DNA from: an uncultured Clostridia bacterium
GTDB lineage: Bacteria > Bacillota > Clostridia > Christensenellales > CAG-138
Assembly: GCA_937915925.1 (NCBI GenBank)
Contig: CALGGM010000028.1
Coordinates: forward strand, 1-15,703
Reading direction: 5' to 3'
DNA: 15,703 nt
Part shown: positions 8,302 to 13,987 of the stretch, one piece after another
Layout of the letters: every line of letters begins with the position of its first letter
Numbering within the stretch: the first letter of the stretch is position 1
Made by a program: the position numbers and the translations under genes
The notes under the pieces: generated by a model
The model's input: only the letters and a program-made list of their open reading frames with translations
What the model was told of the DNA's origin: nothing
Database searches by the model: none

Positions 8302-8643
8302 ATGCTGTTAGACGACGCAAAGATTTTGGCGGACAGGCTCCGTTCATCCGAGGAATACAGAACCTACTGCGAGGCGAAGGAGCGCGCGTACGCGTCCCCT
8401 TCGACCGCGGCGCTTTTGGACGAGTTCTACGCGCTTCGCATGAAGGTGCAGGCGGCGGGGATCGCCGGAACGCCGGATGCGGAGGCAAACGAAAAGCTAC
8501 AAAAGCTTGGCGAGCTGCTGCAGTTCGACACGGCGGCAGCCGAATATCTGATGGCGGAGTTTCGGCTGAACGGGCTTTTAGGAGAGATCTACAAGATCCT
8601 CGCGGACGCTGTCGGGCTCGACCTCGGCGCGCTCGAAGCGTGA
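8302..8643 (+). CDS. YlbF/YmcA family regulator protein
   Basis: Small, almost wholly helical, acidic protein of 113 residues matching the YlbF/YmcA (Com_YlbF) pattern: DDAKILADRLRSSEEY at the start, then a long charged middle, then the conserved AEYLMAEFRLNGLLGEIYKILADAVG end. In B. subtilis YlbF, YmcA and YaaT form the Fe-S-containing RicFAT complex, which steers RNase Y and affects sporulation and competence; whether this paralog does so is inference. The start at 8302 is chosen because it has GGAGG 6 bases upstream and gives the family N-terminus. A nearer ATG at 8297 is out of frame and closes after four codons, and the longer in-frame ORF upstream lies inside the preceding gene. Confidence 0.85.
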   Translation: MLLDDAKILADRLRSSEEYRTYCEAKERAYASPSTAALLDEFYALRMKVQAAGIAGTPDAEANEKLQKLGELLQFDTAAAEYLMAEFRLNGLLGEIYKILADAVGLDLGALEA

Positions 8644-8647
8644 GCGC

Positions 8648-8676
8648 TTGAAATCCATGTAAGAACATGATATACT
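8648..8676 (+). promoter_or_regulatory. Strong SigA promoter placed for a leaderless mltG mRNA
   Basis: TTGAAA (8648-8653), a 17-base spacer, and TATACT (8671-8676) preceded by an extended TGA. The expected start site, 7 bases after the -10 box, is base 8683, which is the A of the mltG ATG. No ribosome binding site lies between the -10 box and the start codon. Confidence 0.8.
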
Positions 8677-8682
8677 GAATCT

Positions 8683-9834
8683 ATGAAGCGGAACAGCAAA
8701 ACCGAAATGACCGCCGTTCGCCTTAGATGGCAGCGGTTCTGGCATTACGCAAGACCGATCGCAGCTTGGCTTCTGAGCATCGGTCTTGTGGCGCTTGTCG
8801 TGGTCCTTGCGGTGCGCTTCGTGGTTTCGCATTACGTTTCGGCGGTCGATCCGGACGACCCGACGCCGTACGAGGTCGTGATCCCGCAGAACACGTCGGC
8901 GGGCAGGATCGCGGATATCCTGTATCACGCGTGCGGCGAGGATGAGCCGGGGCTGATCGTTTCAAGCGCCTCGTTCAAGATCTACGTCGACTTCGTGGGC
9001 AAGGCGAACAGCCTGAAGGCTGGAACCTACCGGCTTTCGAAAAACATGACGATCCCGGAGATCGTCGACGTGCTCGCCGAGGGCAACCCGGCGCGGCGCA
9101 CGACGCGGCTTGTTGTGACCGAGGGAAAGACGGTGGAGGAGATCGCAAAATCGATCCGCGACAACGGCGACATTCAGACCGACGCGGACGCGTTCCTTGC
9201 GCTGTGCAGGGACGCCGCGGCATTCCAGAAGTACCCGTTCATTGCGGAGCTGCCGAACGCGGGCGATCGCCGCTATGTGCTCGAGGGCTATCTGTTCCCC
9301 GACACCTATGAGATCTTCACGGATTCCACGCCGGAGGAGATCCTCGACAAGTTTTTGACCCGCTATTACGAGGTCTACACGGGCGAGTGGGTCAGCCGCG
9401 CGGAGGAGCTGGACATGACGCGCGATCAGGTCATGACGCTTGCGTCGATCATCGAGCGCGAGGCGAGCGTGCCGGAGGACTTCTCAAAGGTCTCCGCTGT
9501 GTTTCATAACCGGCTTTCTAAGGGCATGAAGCTCGAATCCTGCGCCACGCTGAACTACATCACCGGGCAGGATCGGTACACGTTCACCGCGGACGAGATG
9601 GCGATCGTCTCTTCCTATAATACCTATTTGAACGACGGACTGCCGATCGGACCGATCTCGAACCCCGGCGCGGCGGCGATCCTTGCGGCGCTGTACCCGA
9701 ACGAGGAATACCTTGAGGAAGGGTACCTGTACTTCTGCAACGGCAATCCGAAGGAGAGTCGCGCGCTGATCTTCTCGAAGACCTACGAGGAGCATCAGGA
9801 GAACGTCGAACGCTACCGGCAGTACTGGAACTGA
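8683..9834 (+). CDS. mltG: Endolytic murein transglycosylase MltG (YceG-like)
   Basis: Membrane-anchored lytic transglycosylase that cuts nascent glycan strands and sets their length. The 383-residue product has a basic N-tail (about 1-24), one transmembrane segment (about 25-48), a LysM-like region beginning YEVVIPQNTSAGRIADIL, and the catalytic YceG domain: GYLFPDTYEI, LASIIEREAS (Glu258 is the likely catalytic residue), VFHNRLSKGMKLES, then SSYNTYLNDGLPIGPISNPG and a YLYFCNGN...FSKTYEEHQENV end. The segment after KLES reads CATLNY where the family usually has a DPT-type motif, a small deviation. The ATG is the first possible start, yet it has no ribosome site, and the promoter spacing predicts a leaderless transcript. 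A strong terminator follows 9 bases after the stop. Confidence 0.92.
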   Translation: MKRNSKTEMTAVRLRWQRFWHYARPIAAWLLSIGLVALVVVLAVRFVVSHYVSAVDPDDPTPYEVVIPQNTSAGRIADILYHACGEDEPGLIVSSASFKIYVDFVGKANSLKAGTYRLSKNMTIPEIVDVLAEGNPARRTTRLVVTEGKTVEEIAKSIRDNGDIQTDADAFLALCRDAAAFQKYPFIAELPNAGDRRYVLEGYLFPDTYEIFTDSTPEEILDKFLTRYYEVYTGEWVSRAEELDMTRDQVMTLASIIEREASVPEDFSKVSAVFHNRLSKGMKLESCATLNYITGQDRYTFTADEMAIVSSYNTYLNDGLPIGPISNPGAAAILAALYPNEEYLEEGYLYFCNGNPKESRALIFSKTYEEHQENVERYRQYWN

Positions 9835-9843
9835 CAACGCTTC

Positions 9844-9877
9844 GCGCTTCCCCGCACGGGGGAGCGCTTTTCGTTTT
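9844..9877 (+). terminator. Intrinsic terminator after mltG
   Basis: GCGCTTCCCC (9844-9853) pairs with GGGGGAGCGC (9858-9867), ten pairs with one G-T wobble and a GCAC tetraloop, followed at once by TTTT, CG and TTTT. This is a textbook Rho-independent terminator ending the mltG transcript. Confidence 0.92.
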
Positions 9878-9892
9878 GGCGAAATTTTGGGG

Positions 9893-10118
9893 TAAGGCGC
9901 TTGCGTGTCCTGTGCATATATCCAAGAGACTCCCTTTCTTGCAAAGGGACCAAGCCGGTGTAAACGGTTTGTAGGGGCGACGACCCCGGCGCATCGGGAA
10001 AGTGAAGAGAGAAAAGATAAGAGAGAATAGAGAAAAGAATAGGAAGATTTTCCGAAGGAAAATCCACATGAACTTTTCACTCTTCTCTTTTCACTCTTCT
10101 CTCCCTTTCGTTCTATCT
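9893..10118 (+). repeat. Non-coding repeat-like block with nested hairpins
   Basis: The 322-base gap between mltG and sigK has no credible gene. After the terminator it holds three inverted repeats: TCCCTTT (9931-9937) with AAAGGGA (9943-9949); GGGG (9974-9977) with CCCC (9984-9987) around CGACGA; and GATTTTCC (10046-10053) with GGAAAATC (10057-10064) around GAA. The last sits at the centre of a long imperfect hairpin: a purine-rich GAAGAGAGAAAAG-type left arm (about 10003-10045) faces a pyrimidine-rich CTTTTCACTCTTC-type right arm (about 10072-10113). Base composition is unlike the genes. It resembles a small mobile or interspersed intergenic repeat of clostridial genomes, but copy number cannot be judged from one window. 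Confidence 0.5.
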
Positions 10119-10131
10119 CGCCAAAAACCGA

Positions 10132-10159
10132 CATACCCTTTCTTGGAGGTGAGGGTATG
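10132..10159 (+). promoter_or_regulatory. Hairpin enclosing the sigK ribosome site and start codon
   Basis: CATACCCT (10132-10139) is perfectly complementary to AGGGTATG (10152-10159), an 8-base-pair stem whose 12-base loop holds the GGAGGT ribosome site and whose 3' arm includes the whole sigK ATG. The structure could limit translation of sigK. The left arm also resembles the CATAnnnT-type -10 box of mother-cell sigma factors, but no matching -35 element is clear. Confidence 0.45.
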
Positions 10160-10858
10160 CTTTCGTTTTTCTGGCTGCTGTTACAGTCGTTTGCGCTGAT
10201 CGGCGCGATCGGGTCGAACGGCTCGTTTCCGAAACCGCTGTCCCCGGAGGAGGAGCAGTATTGGGTACGGCGGCTGATTGAAGGCTCCGACGAAGCGCGC
10301 GAAACGCTGATCGTCCATAACCTGCGTCTTTGCGCGCACATCGCCAAAAAGTACCAGAAGGCGGACCGCGACCGCGAGGATCTGATCTCGATCGGCACGA
10401 TCGGGCTCATCAAGGCGGTGTCGACGTTCTCCGAATCGAAGGGAACGCTGTCCGCGTACGCCGCGCGCTGCATCGAAAACGAAATCCTGATGAGCCTTCG
10501 GCGCGAACGCAAGCTCGTCGAGACCGTATCTTTGGAGGAGCCGGTCGGTTCCGACAAGGAGGGCAACGAGATGAAGCTGAAGGATCTCGTCTGCACGGAG
10601 GAGGACACGATCTTTGAACAGGTGCAGGGTCACTTGGACGCCGCGATCATCACCGAAACGATGCGAAAGGTCCTTTCAAAGCGCGAGCGCCTGGTGCTGT
10701 CCATGCGCTTCGGATTGAACGGCGGCACGCCGATGCCGCAGCGCGAGGTGGCGAACGTGCTGGACATCTCAAGAAGCTATGTTTCTCGCATCGAAAAACG
10801 TGCGATCGAAAAAATGCGCGCCGCGCTTGCGCGAAGCGGGAACGGAAGCCCGGCGTGA
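10157..10858 (+). CDS. sigK: RNA polymerase sporulation sigma factor SigK (pro-form)
   Basis: Late mother-cell sigma-70-family factor that drives coat and maturation genes during spore formation. The 233-residue product begins with a hydrophobic stretch (about 1-20) like the membrane-anchoring pro-sequence that SpoIVFB removes from pro-SigK. FPKPLSPEEE, HNLRLCAHIAKKY, EDLISIGTIGLIKAVSTF, YAARCIENEILM and GSDKEGNE follow as in Bacillus SigK. Region 4 ends with a helix-turn-helix, QREVANVLDISRSYVSRIEKRAIEKM. The gene is uninterrupted, with no skin-type element. The start has a strong GGAGGTGAG site, though the ATG lies in a predicted stem. SigE is the nearest alternative, but the pro-sequence and the KEGNE region favour SigK. 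Presence suggests a spore former; no other sporulation operon is in view. Confidence 0.9.
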   Translation: MLSFFWLLLQSFALIGAIGSNGSFPKPLSPEEEQYWVRRLIEGSDEARETLIVHNLRLCAHIAKKYQKADRDREDLISIGTIGLIKAVSTFSESKGTLSAYAARCIENEILMSLRRERKLVETVSLEEPVGSDKEGNEMKLKDLVCTEEDTIFEQVQGHLDAAIITETMRKVLSKRERLVLSMRFGLNGGTPMPQREVANVLDISRSYVSRIEKRAIEKMRAALARSGNGSPA

Positions 10859-10878
10859 AAAAATCCGCCCCGAAACGG

Positions 10879-10907
10879 TTGCCCTTTTCCGTGACCTGTG
10901 TTATACT
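10879..10907 (+). promoter_or_regulatory. Extended -10 SigA promoter for prs
   Basis: TTGCCC (10879-10884), a 17-base spacer, and TATACT (10902-10907) preceded by TGT, an extended -10. The expected start is near 10914, giving a leader of about 40 bases before the chosen prs start. Confidence 0.75.
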
Positions 10908-10909
10908 TT

Positions 10910-10926
10910 ATTTGCCGTGGGCAAAT
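10910..10926 (+). promoter_or_regulatory. Perfect palindrome over the predicted prs transcription start
   Basis: ATTTGCC (10910-10916), loop GTG, GGCAAAT (10920-10926): a perfect 7-base-pair dyad starting just after the -10 box and covering the likely start site. It could be a repressor operator or a 5'-terminal mRNA hairpin. Confidence 0.45.
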
Positions 10927-10954
10927 CGGAAAGAAAAGGGGCATGGGGAAAGAA

Positions 10955-11962
10955 ATGTATACGGGTTCCGGAATCATCAAGATTTTCGCAGGCAGAACAG
11001 GCAAGCCGTTTGCGCAGCGCATGTGCGACTATCTCGGCGCACAGATGGGCGACGCAACGACGATCATGTTTGACGAGGGCAACATCTTCGTTCGCATCAA
11101 CGAATCCATTCGCGACAAGGACGTTTATATCGTACAGCCGATCGGCAGAGAGCCGAACGACGAATTCACTGAGCTGCTGTTTTGGATCGACGCGTTCAAG
11201 CGTTCGAGCGCAAACTCGGTCACCGCGATCATCCCGTACTTTTCCTACGCAAAGGGCGACAAAAAGGACGAGCCCCGCGTTTCGATCCGCGCGCGCGTAT
11301 GCGCCGACTGTATCGAAGCGATAGGCGTCGACCGCGTGCTGTTTATGGACCTGCATGCGGATCAGGTCGTGGGCTTCTTCAAGAAGCCGGTCGACCACCT
11401 GTCCGCGCGTCCGCTGCTGCTGGAATACGTCAGACGGCAGGGCATTGTGAACGACGATCTCGTCGTGGTCTCTCCGGACGCGGGCAGCGCAAAGCGCGTG
11501 CACTCGTTCGCGACGGCGCTGCAGGTGCCGGTTGCGATCGGCGACAAGACGCGCTATGATCACAAGAGCGACGCGAAGGTGCTGAACATCATCGGCGACG
11601 TCAAGGACAAGAACTGCCTCGTCGTCGACGACTTCTCGATCACGGGCGGCACGCTTGTGGACATCGCAAGAGCTTTGAAAGAGAACGGCGCAAAGCACGT
11701 ATACGGCGCGCTTTCGCACAACGTCATGACGCAGAAGGCGCTGCAGCGCATCGAGAACAGCGATTACGAATGGCTCGTCTCCACCGACACGCTCGAATGC
11801 CCGTGGGCAAACGAGAGCACCAAGCTTCGCACGATCTCGGCGGCGCCGATGTTCGCGCAGGCGGTCAAGACGATCCACGACCGCGCTCCGATGAGCACGA
11901 TGTTCAATCACCGCTTCTTAAAGCGTCTGATGGACATGAGCCTCGAAACGGGAAACAACTGA
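10955..11962 (+). CDS. prs: Ribose-phosphate pyrophosphokinase (PRPP synthase), divergent form
   Basis: Makes phosphoribosyl pyrophosphate from ribose 5-phosphate and ATP for purine, pyrimidine, NAD, His and Trp synthesis. The 335-residue product has the Prs fold signatures: IKIFAGRTGKPFA, DVYIVQPIG, PYFSYAKGDKK (95-104), VLFMDLHADQVVGFF with DLHA at 132-135, a VVVSPDAGSAKR block, and the PRPP loop VVDDFSITGGT (223-233). The flexible-loop region reads YAKGDKK where bacterial Prs usually has YARQDRK, and the loop reads DDFSITGGT rather than the common DDIIDTAGT, so it is a divergent branch. Starts at 10943 and 10955 are both possible; 10955 is preferred because AAGGGG (10936-10941) sits 13 bases before it but only 1 base before 10943. 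It has its own promoter and terminator. Confidence 0.88.
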   Translation: MYTGSGIIKIFAGRTGKPFAQRMCDYLGAQMGDATTIMFDEGNIFVRINESIRDKDVYIVQPIGREPNDEFTELLFWIDAFKRSSANSVTAIIPYFSYAKGDKKDEPRVSIRARVCADCIEAIGVDRVLFMDLHADQVVGFFKKPVDHLSARPLLLEYVRRQGIVNDDLVVVSPDAGSAKRVHSFATALQVPVAIGDKTRYDHKSDAKVLNIIGDVKDKNCLVVDDFSITGGTLVDIARALKENGAKHVYGALSHNVMTQKALQRIENSDYEWLVSTDTLECPWANESTKLRTISAAPMFAQAVKTIHDRAPMSTMFNHRFLKRLMDMSLETGNN

Positions 11963-11973
11963 GCAACGCACAG

Positions 11974-11999
11974 AGGGGAGACGCAGGTTTCCCTTTTTT
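11974..11999 (+). terminator. Intrinsic terminator after prs
   Basis: AGGGGAGAC (11974-11982) pairs with GTTTCCC and the following TT (11987-11995), nine pairs including two G-T wobbles, around a GCAG loop, followed by a T-run; a second T6 run lies just beyond. It separates prs from the peptide/radical SAM cassette. Confidence 0.8.
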
Positions 12000-12097
12000 G
12001 CAACTTTTTTCGGCGTATGCGGTATTTTTGTTGAAAAACATGTAACACTTTTGCGATCTGAATTGTCTGATAGACAGACACACAAAGGAGAAGACGT

Positions 12098-12484
12098 ATG
12101 AAACAGCAGAAGCTATCCGACTACAAGCCGAATTATCCGAAAAAGGCGATGCGCCGCGCGGCGCTTGCGGCGGCTGCGCTGCTCGCGATCGGCTCCACGG
12201 TGGGCTGCAAGGCGCAAAACCTCGAGCCGGAGATTTCCGGCGCGATCGCGATCGACGAGCCGGGCGTCGAGATCTGCACGCCTACGCCGACGCCGCCGAT
12301 GACGATGGGAACGTCGCTGCCCGTGCCGGACGACGAGCCGCCGATGACGACCGGGCTGCCGCTGATCACGCCGGAGCCGACCGAGATCCCGGCAATGACG
12401 ACTGGCATCATCCTGCTCACGCCCGAACCGGAGGAAGAGGAAATCACGCTTTTGGGCGACGTTATGGTAGACGAACAGCCGTAA
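12098..12484 (+). CDS. Putative radical SAM substrate 1: repeat-bearing small lipoprotein-like peptide
   Basis: A 128-residue protein I cannot assign to a named family. Residues 1-16 carry DYxPxYPKK (8-16), followed by a basic patch, a hydrophobic alanine/leucine stretch (about 21-35) and Gly36-Cys37. It looks like a secretion signal with a weak lipobox (Thr-Val-Gly-Cys). The remainder is acidic and proline-rich and contains three copies of a P-P/A-MT-M/T-G motif, with methionines at 68, 83 and 100. Each copy is followed by Leu/Ile-Pro-type residues and a PEPTE or PEPEE linker. Only two cysteines exist (37 and 60). The ribosome site AAAGGAGAAG precedes the ATG. Together with the homologous gene 10 bases downstream and the adjoining radical SAM enzyme, it is most simply a substrate whose repeats are modified. 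That role is inference from context. Confidence 0.65.
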   Translation: MKQQKLSDYKPNYPKKAMRRAALAAAALLAIGSTVGCKAQNLEPEISGAIAIDEPGVEICTPTPTPPMTMGTSLPVPDDEPPMTTGLPLITPEPTEIPAMTTGIILLTPEPEEEEITLLGDVMVDEQP

Positions 12485-12494
12485 GGAGGAACAC

Positions 12495-12827
12495 ATGAAG
12501 CAGAAACCAATCAAGGATTACAGCCCGAAGTACCCGAAAAAGCTTTTGAAGGGAGCGATTTTAACGACTGCCGCGGCGGTTGCGCTGACCGGTACGACCG
12601 GCTGCGAGCTTCGCACGGCGGGCGTGCCTCTTGCGGAGCCGGAGCCGACCGACGAGCTTATTTTGGACGGCGAGGTCGGGTACGAGCTTCCGGAGGACGA
12701 TCCGACGCTTTTGGGCGGAGAACCGCTGCCGGACGACGCGTGCGAGGAAGAGGACGGCGATTTCGTTGTGCGGGACGGCGAACCCGCGCTGGAGGGCATG
12801 ATCGTCGTGCCGGAAGAAAACCCGTGA
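12495..12827 (+). CDS. Putative radical SAM substrate 2: paralogous small lipoprotein-like peptide
   Basis: A 110-residue relative of the preceding protein. The first 37 residues align without gaps (18 of 37 identical by my count), including MKQ, DYxPxYPKK (8-16), a hydrophobic stretch and Gly36-Cys37. After that the sequences diverge: this one lacks the MTxG repeats and instead carries three short (D/G)GE motifs (58-60, 74-76, 94-96), two of them followed by proline, in a very acidic context (PEDDP, PDDACEEEDGD). Both proteins contain a TLLG tetrapeptide and both end in Pro. Cysteines are at 37 and 83. A shared leader with variable, repetitive C-termini is the pattern of leader-directed modification, although two lipoproteins with a common signal would look similar. 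AAGGAGG gives a strong ribosome site. Confidence 0.62.
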   Translation: MKQKPIKDYSPKYPKKLLKGAILTTAAAVALTGTTGCELRTAGVPLAEPEPTDELILDGEVGYELPEDDPTLLGGEPLPDDACEEEDGDFVVRDGEPALEGMIVVPEENP

Positions 12828-12834
12828 GGCGCGT

Positions 12835-13914
12835 ATGAATTTCACATTGCATTTGACGGCAGACTGCAACTTGGCCTGCCGTTACTGTTACGAAACGCAT
12901 TCGAAGCGTCTCATGACGCCGGAAACCGCAATGCGAGCGGTCGATCTGGCGCTCTCCTTCGGACATGAGAAGAACGGCTTTTCGCTGTTCGGCGGCGAGC
13001 CGATGCTCGAACGCGGCGCGGTCGAGACGGTCGTTTCCTACGCGTGGGAAAAGGCGAACGCTTCCGGCACGACGGTGCGGTTCAAGATGACCACCAACGG
13101 CACGCTTCTTGACGAGCCGTTTCTGCGCTTTGCAAACGAACACAGCCTGGAGATCGCGCTGTCACACGACGGGCTTTTGCAGGACGTGCAGCGCGTCACG
13201 CGCGACGGCAGTCCAACATCAGCGCGACTTGAACCGATCGTTGACCTGTTGCTTTCCTATCAGCCGAACGCGGTCGCGATGCAGACCGTGATGCCGTCGA
13301 CCGTCGACCGCATGGCGGAGTCGGTCGAATGGCTGTATCAAAGAGGGTTTTCGAGGATCAATACGGCGATCGATTACCGACCGGACGCGGGCTGGGACGA
13401 CGCGTCCATGGCGGTCCTTGCAGAGCAGTACGCGCGCATCGCGGACCTTTGCGACAGGCATTTTGACGACGCGCGTCCGCTCTCGTATCTGAACTTCATG
13501 TCCAAGATCGCGGCGTATTTGAACGACCGCCCGTGCCTCGAATGCAAGCTCGGCATGCGGCAGCCGTCGGTCGCGCCGGACGGCAAAATTTATCCGTGCA
13601 ACCAGTTTCTCGACATTCCGGACTACTGCATGGGCGACGTGATCCGCGGGATCGACCGGGAAAAACAGCTTGCTTTTTACCACGCGTCGCTCGATCCGGA
13701 GCCCGATTGCGAGGGCTGCGCGATCGCGGATCGCTGCCGCCACCACTGCGCGTGTCTGAACTTCTCCCTGACCGGACACATGCACGAGGTCGCGCCGGTG
13801 CAGTGCGAGCACGAGCGCATCCTGATCCCGATCGCGGACGACCTCGCCGCACGCCTCTATGACAGAAAGAGCGCCCGCTTCCTTCTGAACTATCAGGACG
13901 ATCCGCTGGACTGA
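12835..13914 (+). CDS. Radical SAM/SPASM peptide-modifying enzyme
   Basis: A 359-residue radical SAM protein. The enzyme starts almost at the first beta strand: C11-x3-C15-x2-C18 (DCNLACRYCYE) binds the SAM-cleaving 4Fe-4S cluster, and GGEP (53-56) and TTNGTLL (86-92) are SAM-contacting motifs. The C-terminal SPASM region has C234, C237, C255 (in DGKIYPCNQ), C265 (YCMGDV), C292, C295, C301, C305, C307 and C324, enough for two auxiliary clusters. Such enzymes form thioether, carbon-carbon or other crosslinks in peptides or activate sulfatases; anaerobic sulfatase maturases are longer and no sulfatase is nearby. No separate N-terminal leader-binding (RRE) domain is seen. The gene starts 7 bases after substrate 2, with a weak GAGG site, implying translational coupling. 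Substrate assignment to the two upstream genes is inference. Confidence 0.88.
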   Translation: MNFTLHLTADCNLACRYCYETHSKRLMTPETAMRAVDLALSFGHEKNGFSLFGGEPMLERGAVETVVSYAWEKANASGTTVRFKMTTNGTLLDEPFLRFANEHSLEIALSHDGLLQDVQRVTRDGSPTSARLEPIVDLLLSYQPNAVAMQTVMPSTVDRMAESVEWLYQRGFSRINTAIDYRPDAGWDDASMAVLAEQYARIADLCDRHFDDARPLSYLNFMSKIAAYLNDRPCLECKLGMRQPSVAPDGKIYPCNQFLDIPDYCMGDVIRGIDREKQLAFYHASLDPEPDCEGCAIADRCRHHCACLNFSLTGHMHEVAPVQCEHERILIPIADDLAARLYDRKSARFLLNYQDDPLD

Positions 13915-13987
13915 GCGGACACGAACTCTTGGCAGCTTTTGCAAAGACACTGTTACTGGGGACTTTTTGAAGCAAGGAGGGAAGCGC

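Noticed and set aside
9484..10608. 374-codon minus-strand frame spanning the mltG end, the repeat block and sigK
   Set aside because: Serine/arginine-rich shadow translation without domains; it runs through a clear terminator and a hairpin block.
10901..11911. 336-codon minus-strand frame over prs
   Set aside because: Arg/His/Val-rich antisense shadow of a conserved gene.
12031..12076. Possible promoter (TTGAAA at 12031) and a small TGTCT/AGACA dyad (12064-12076) before the peptide cassette
   Set aside because: No acceptable -10 box lies 16-18 bases from TTGAAA, and the dyad has only 5-base arms. A promoter must exist here, given the upstream terminator, but I cannot identify it, and a sporulation-type sigma site could not be confirmed.
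12835..13914. Anaerobic sulfatase maturase as the identity of the radical SAM protein
   Set aside because: No sulfatase gene is nearby and the protein is shorter, starting directly at the CxxxCxxC barrel strand; the tight linkage to paired small proteins fits peptide maturation better.
13929..13958. Possible promoter before the DUF6483-type gene (TTGGCA with TTACTG)
   Set aside because: The -10 match is poor; read-through from the radical SAM gene explains expression equally well.
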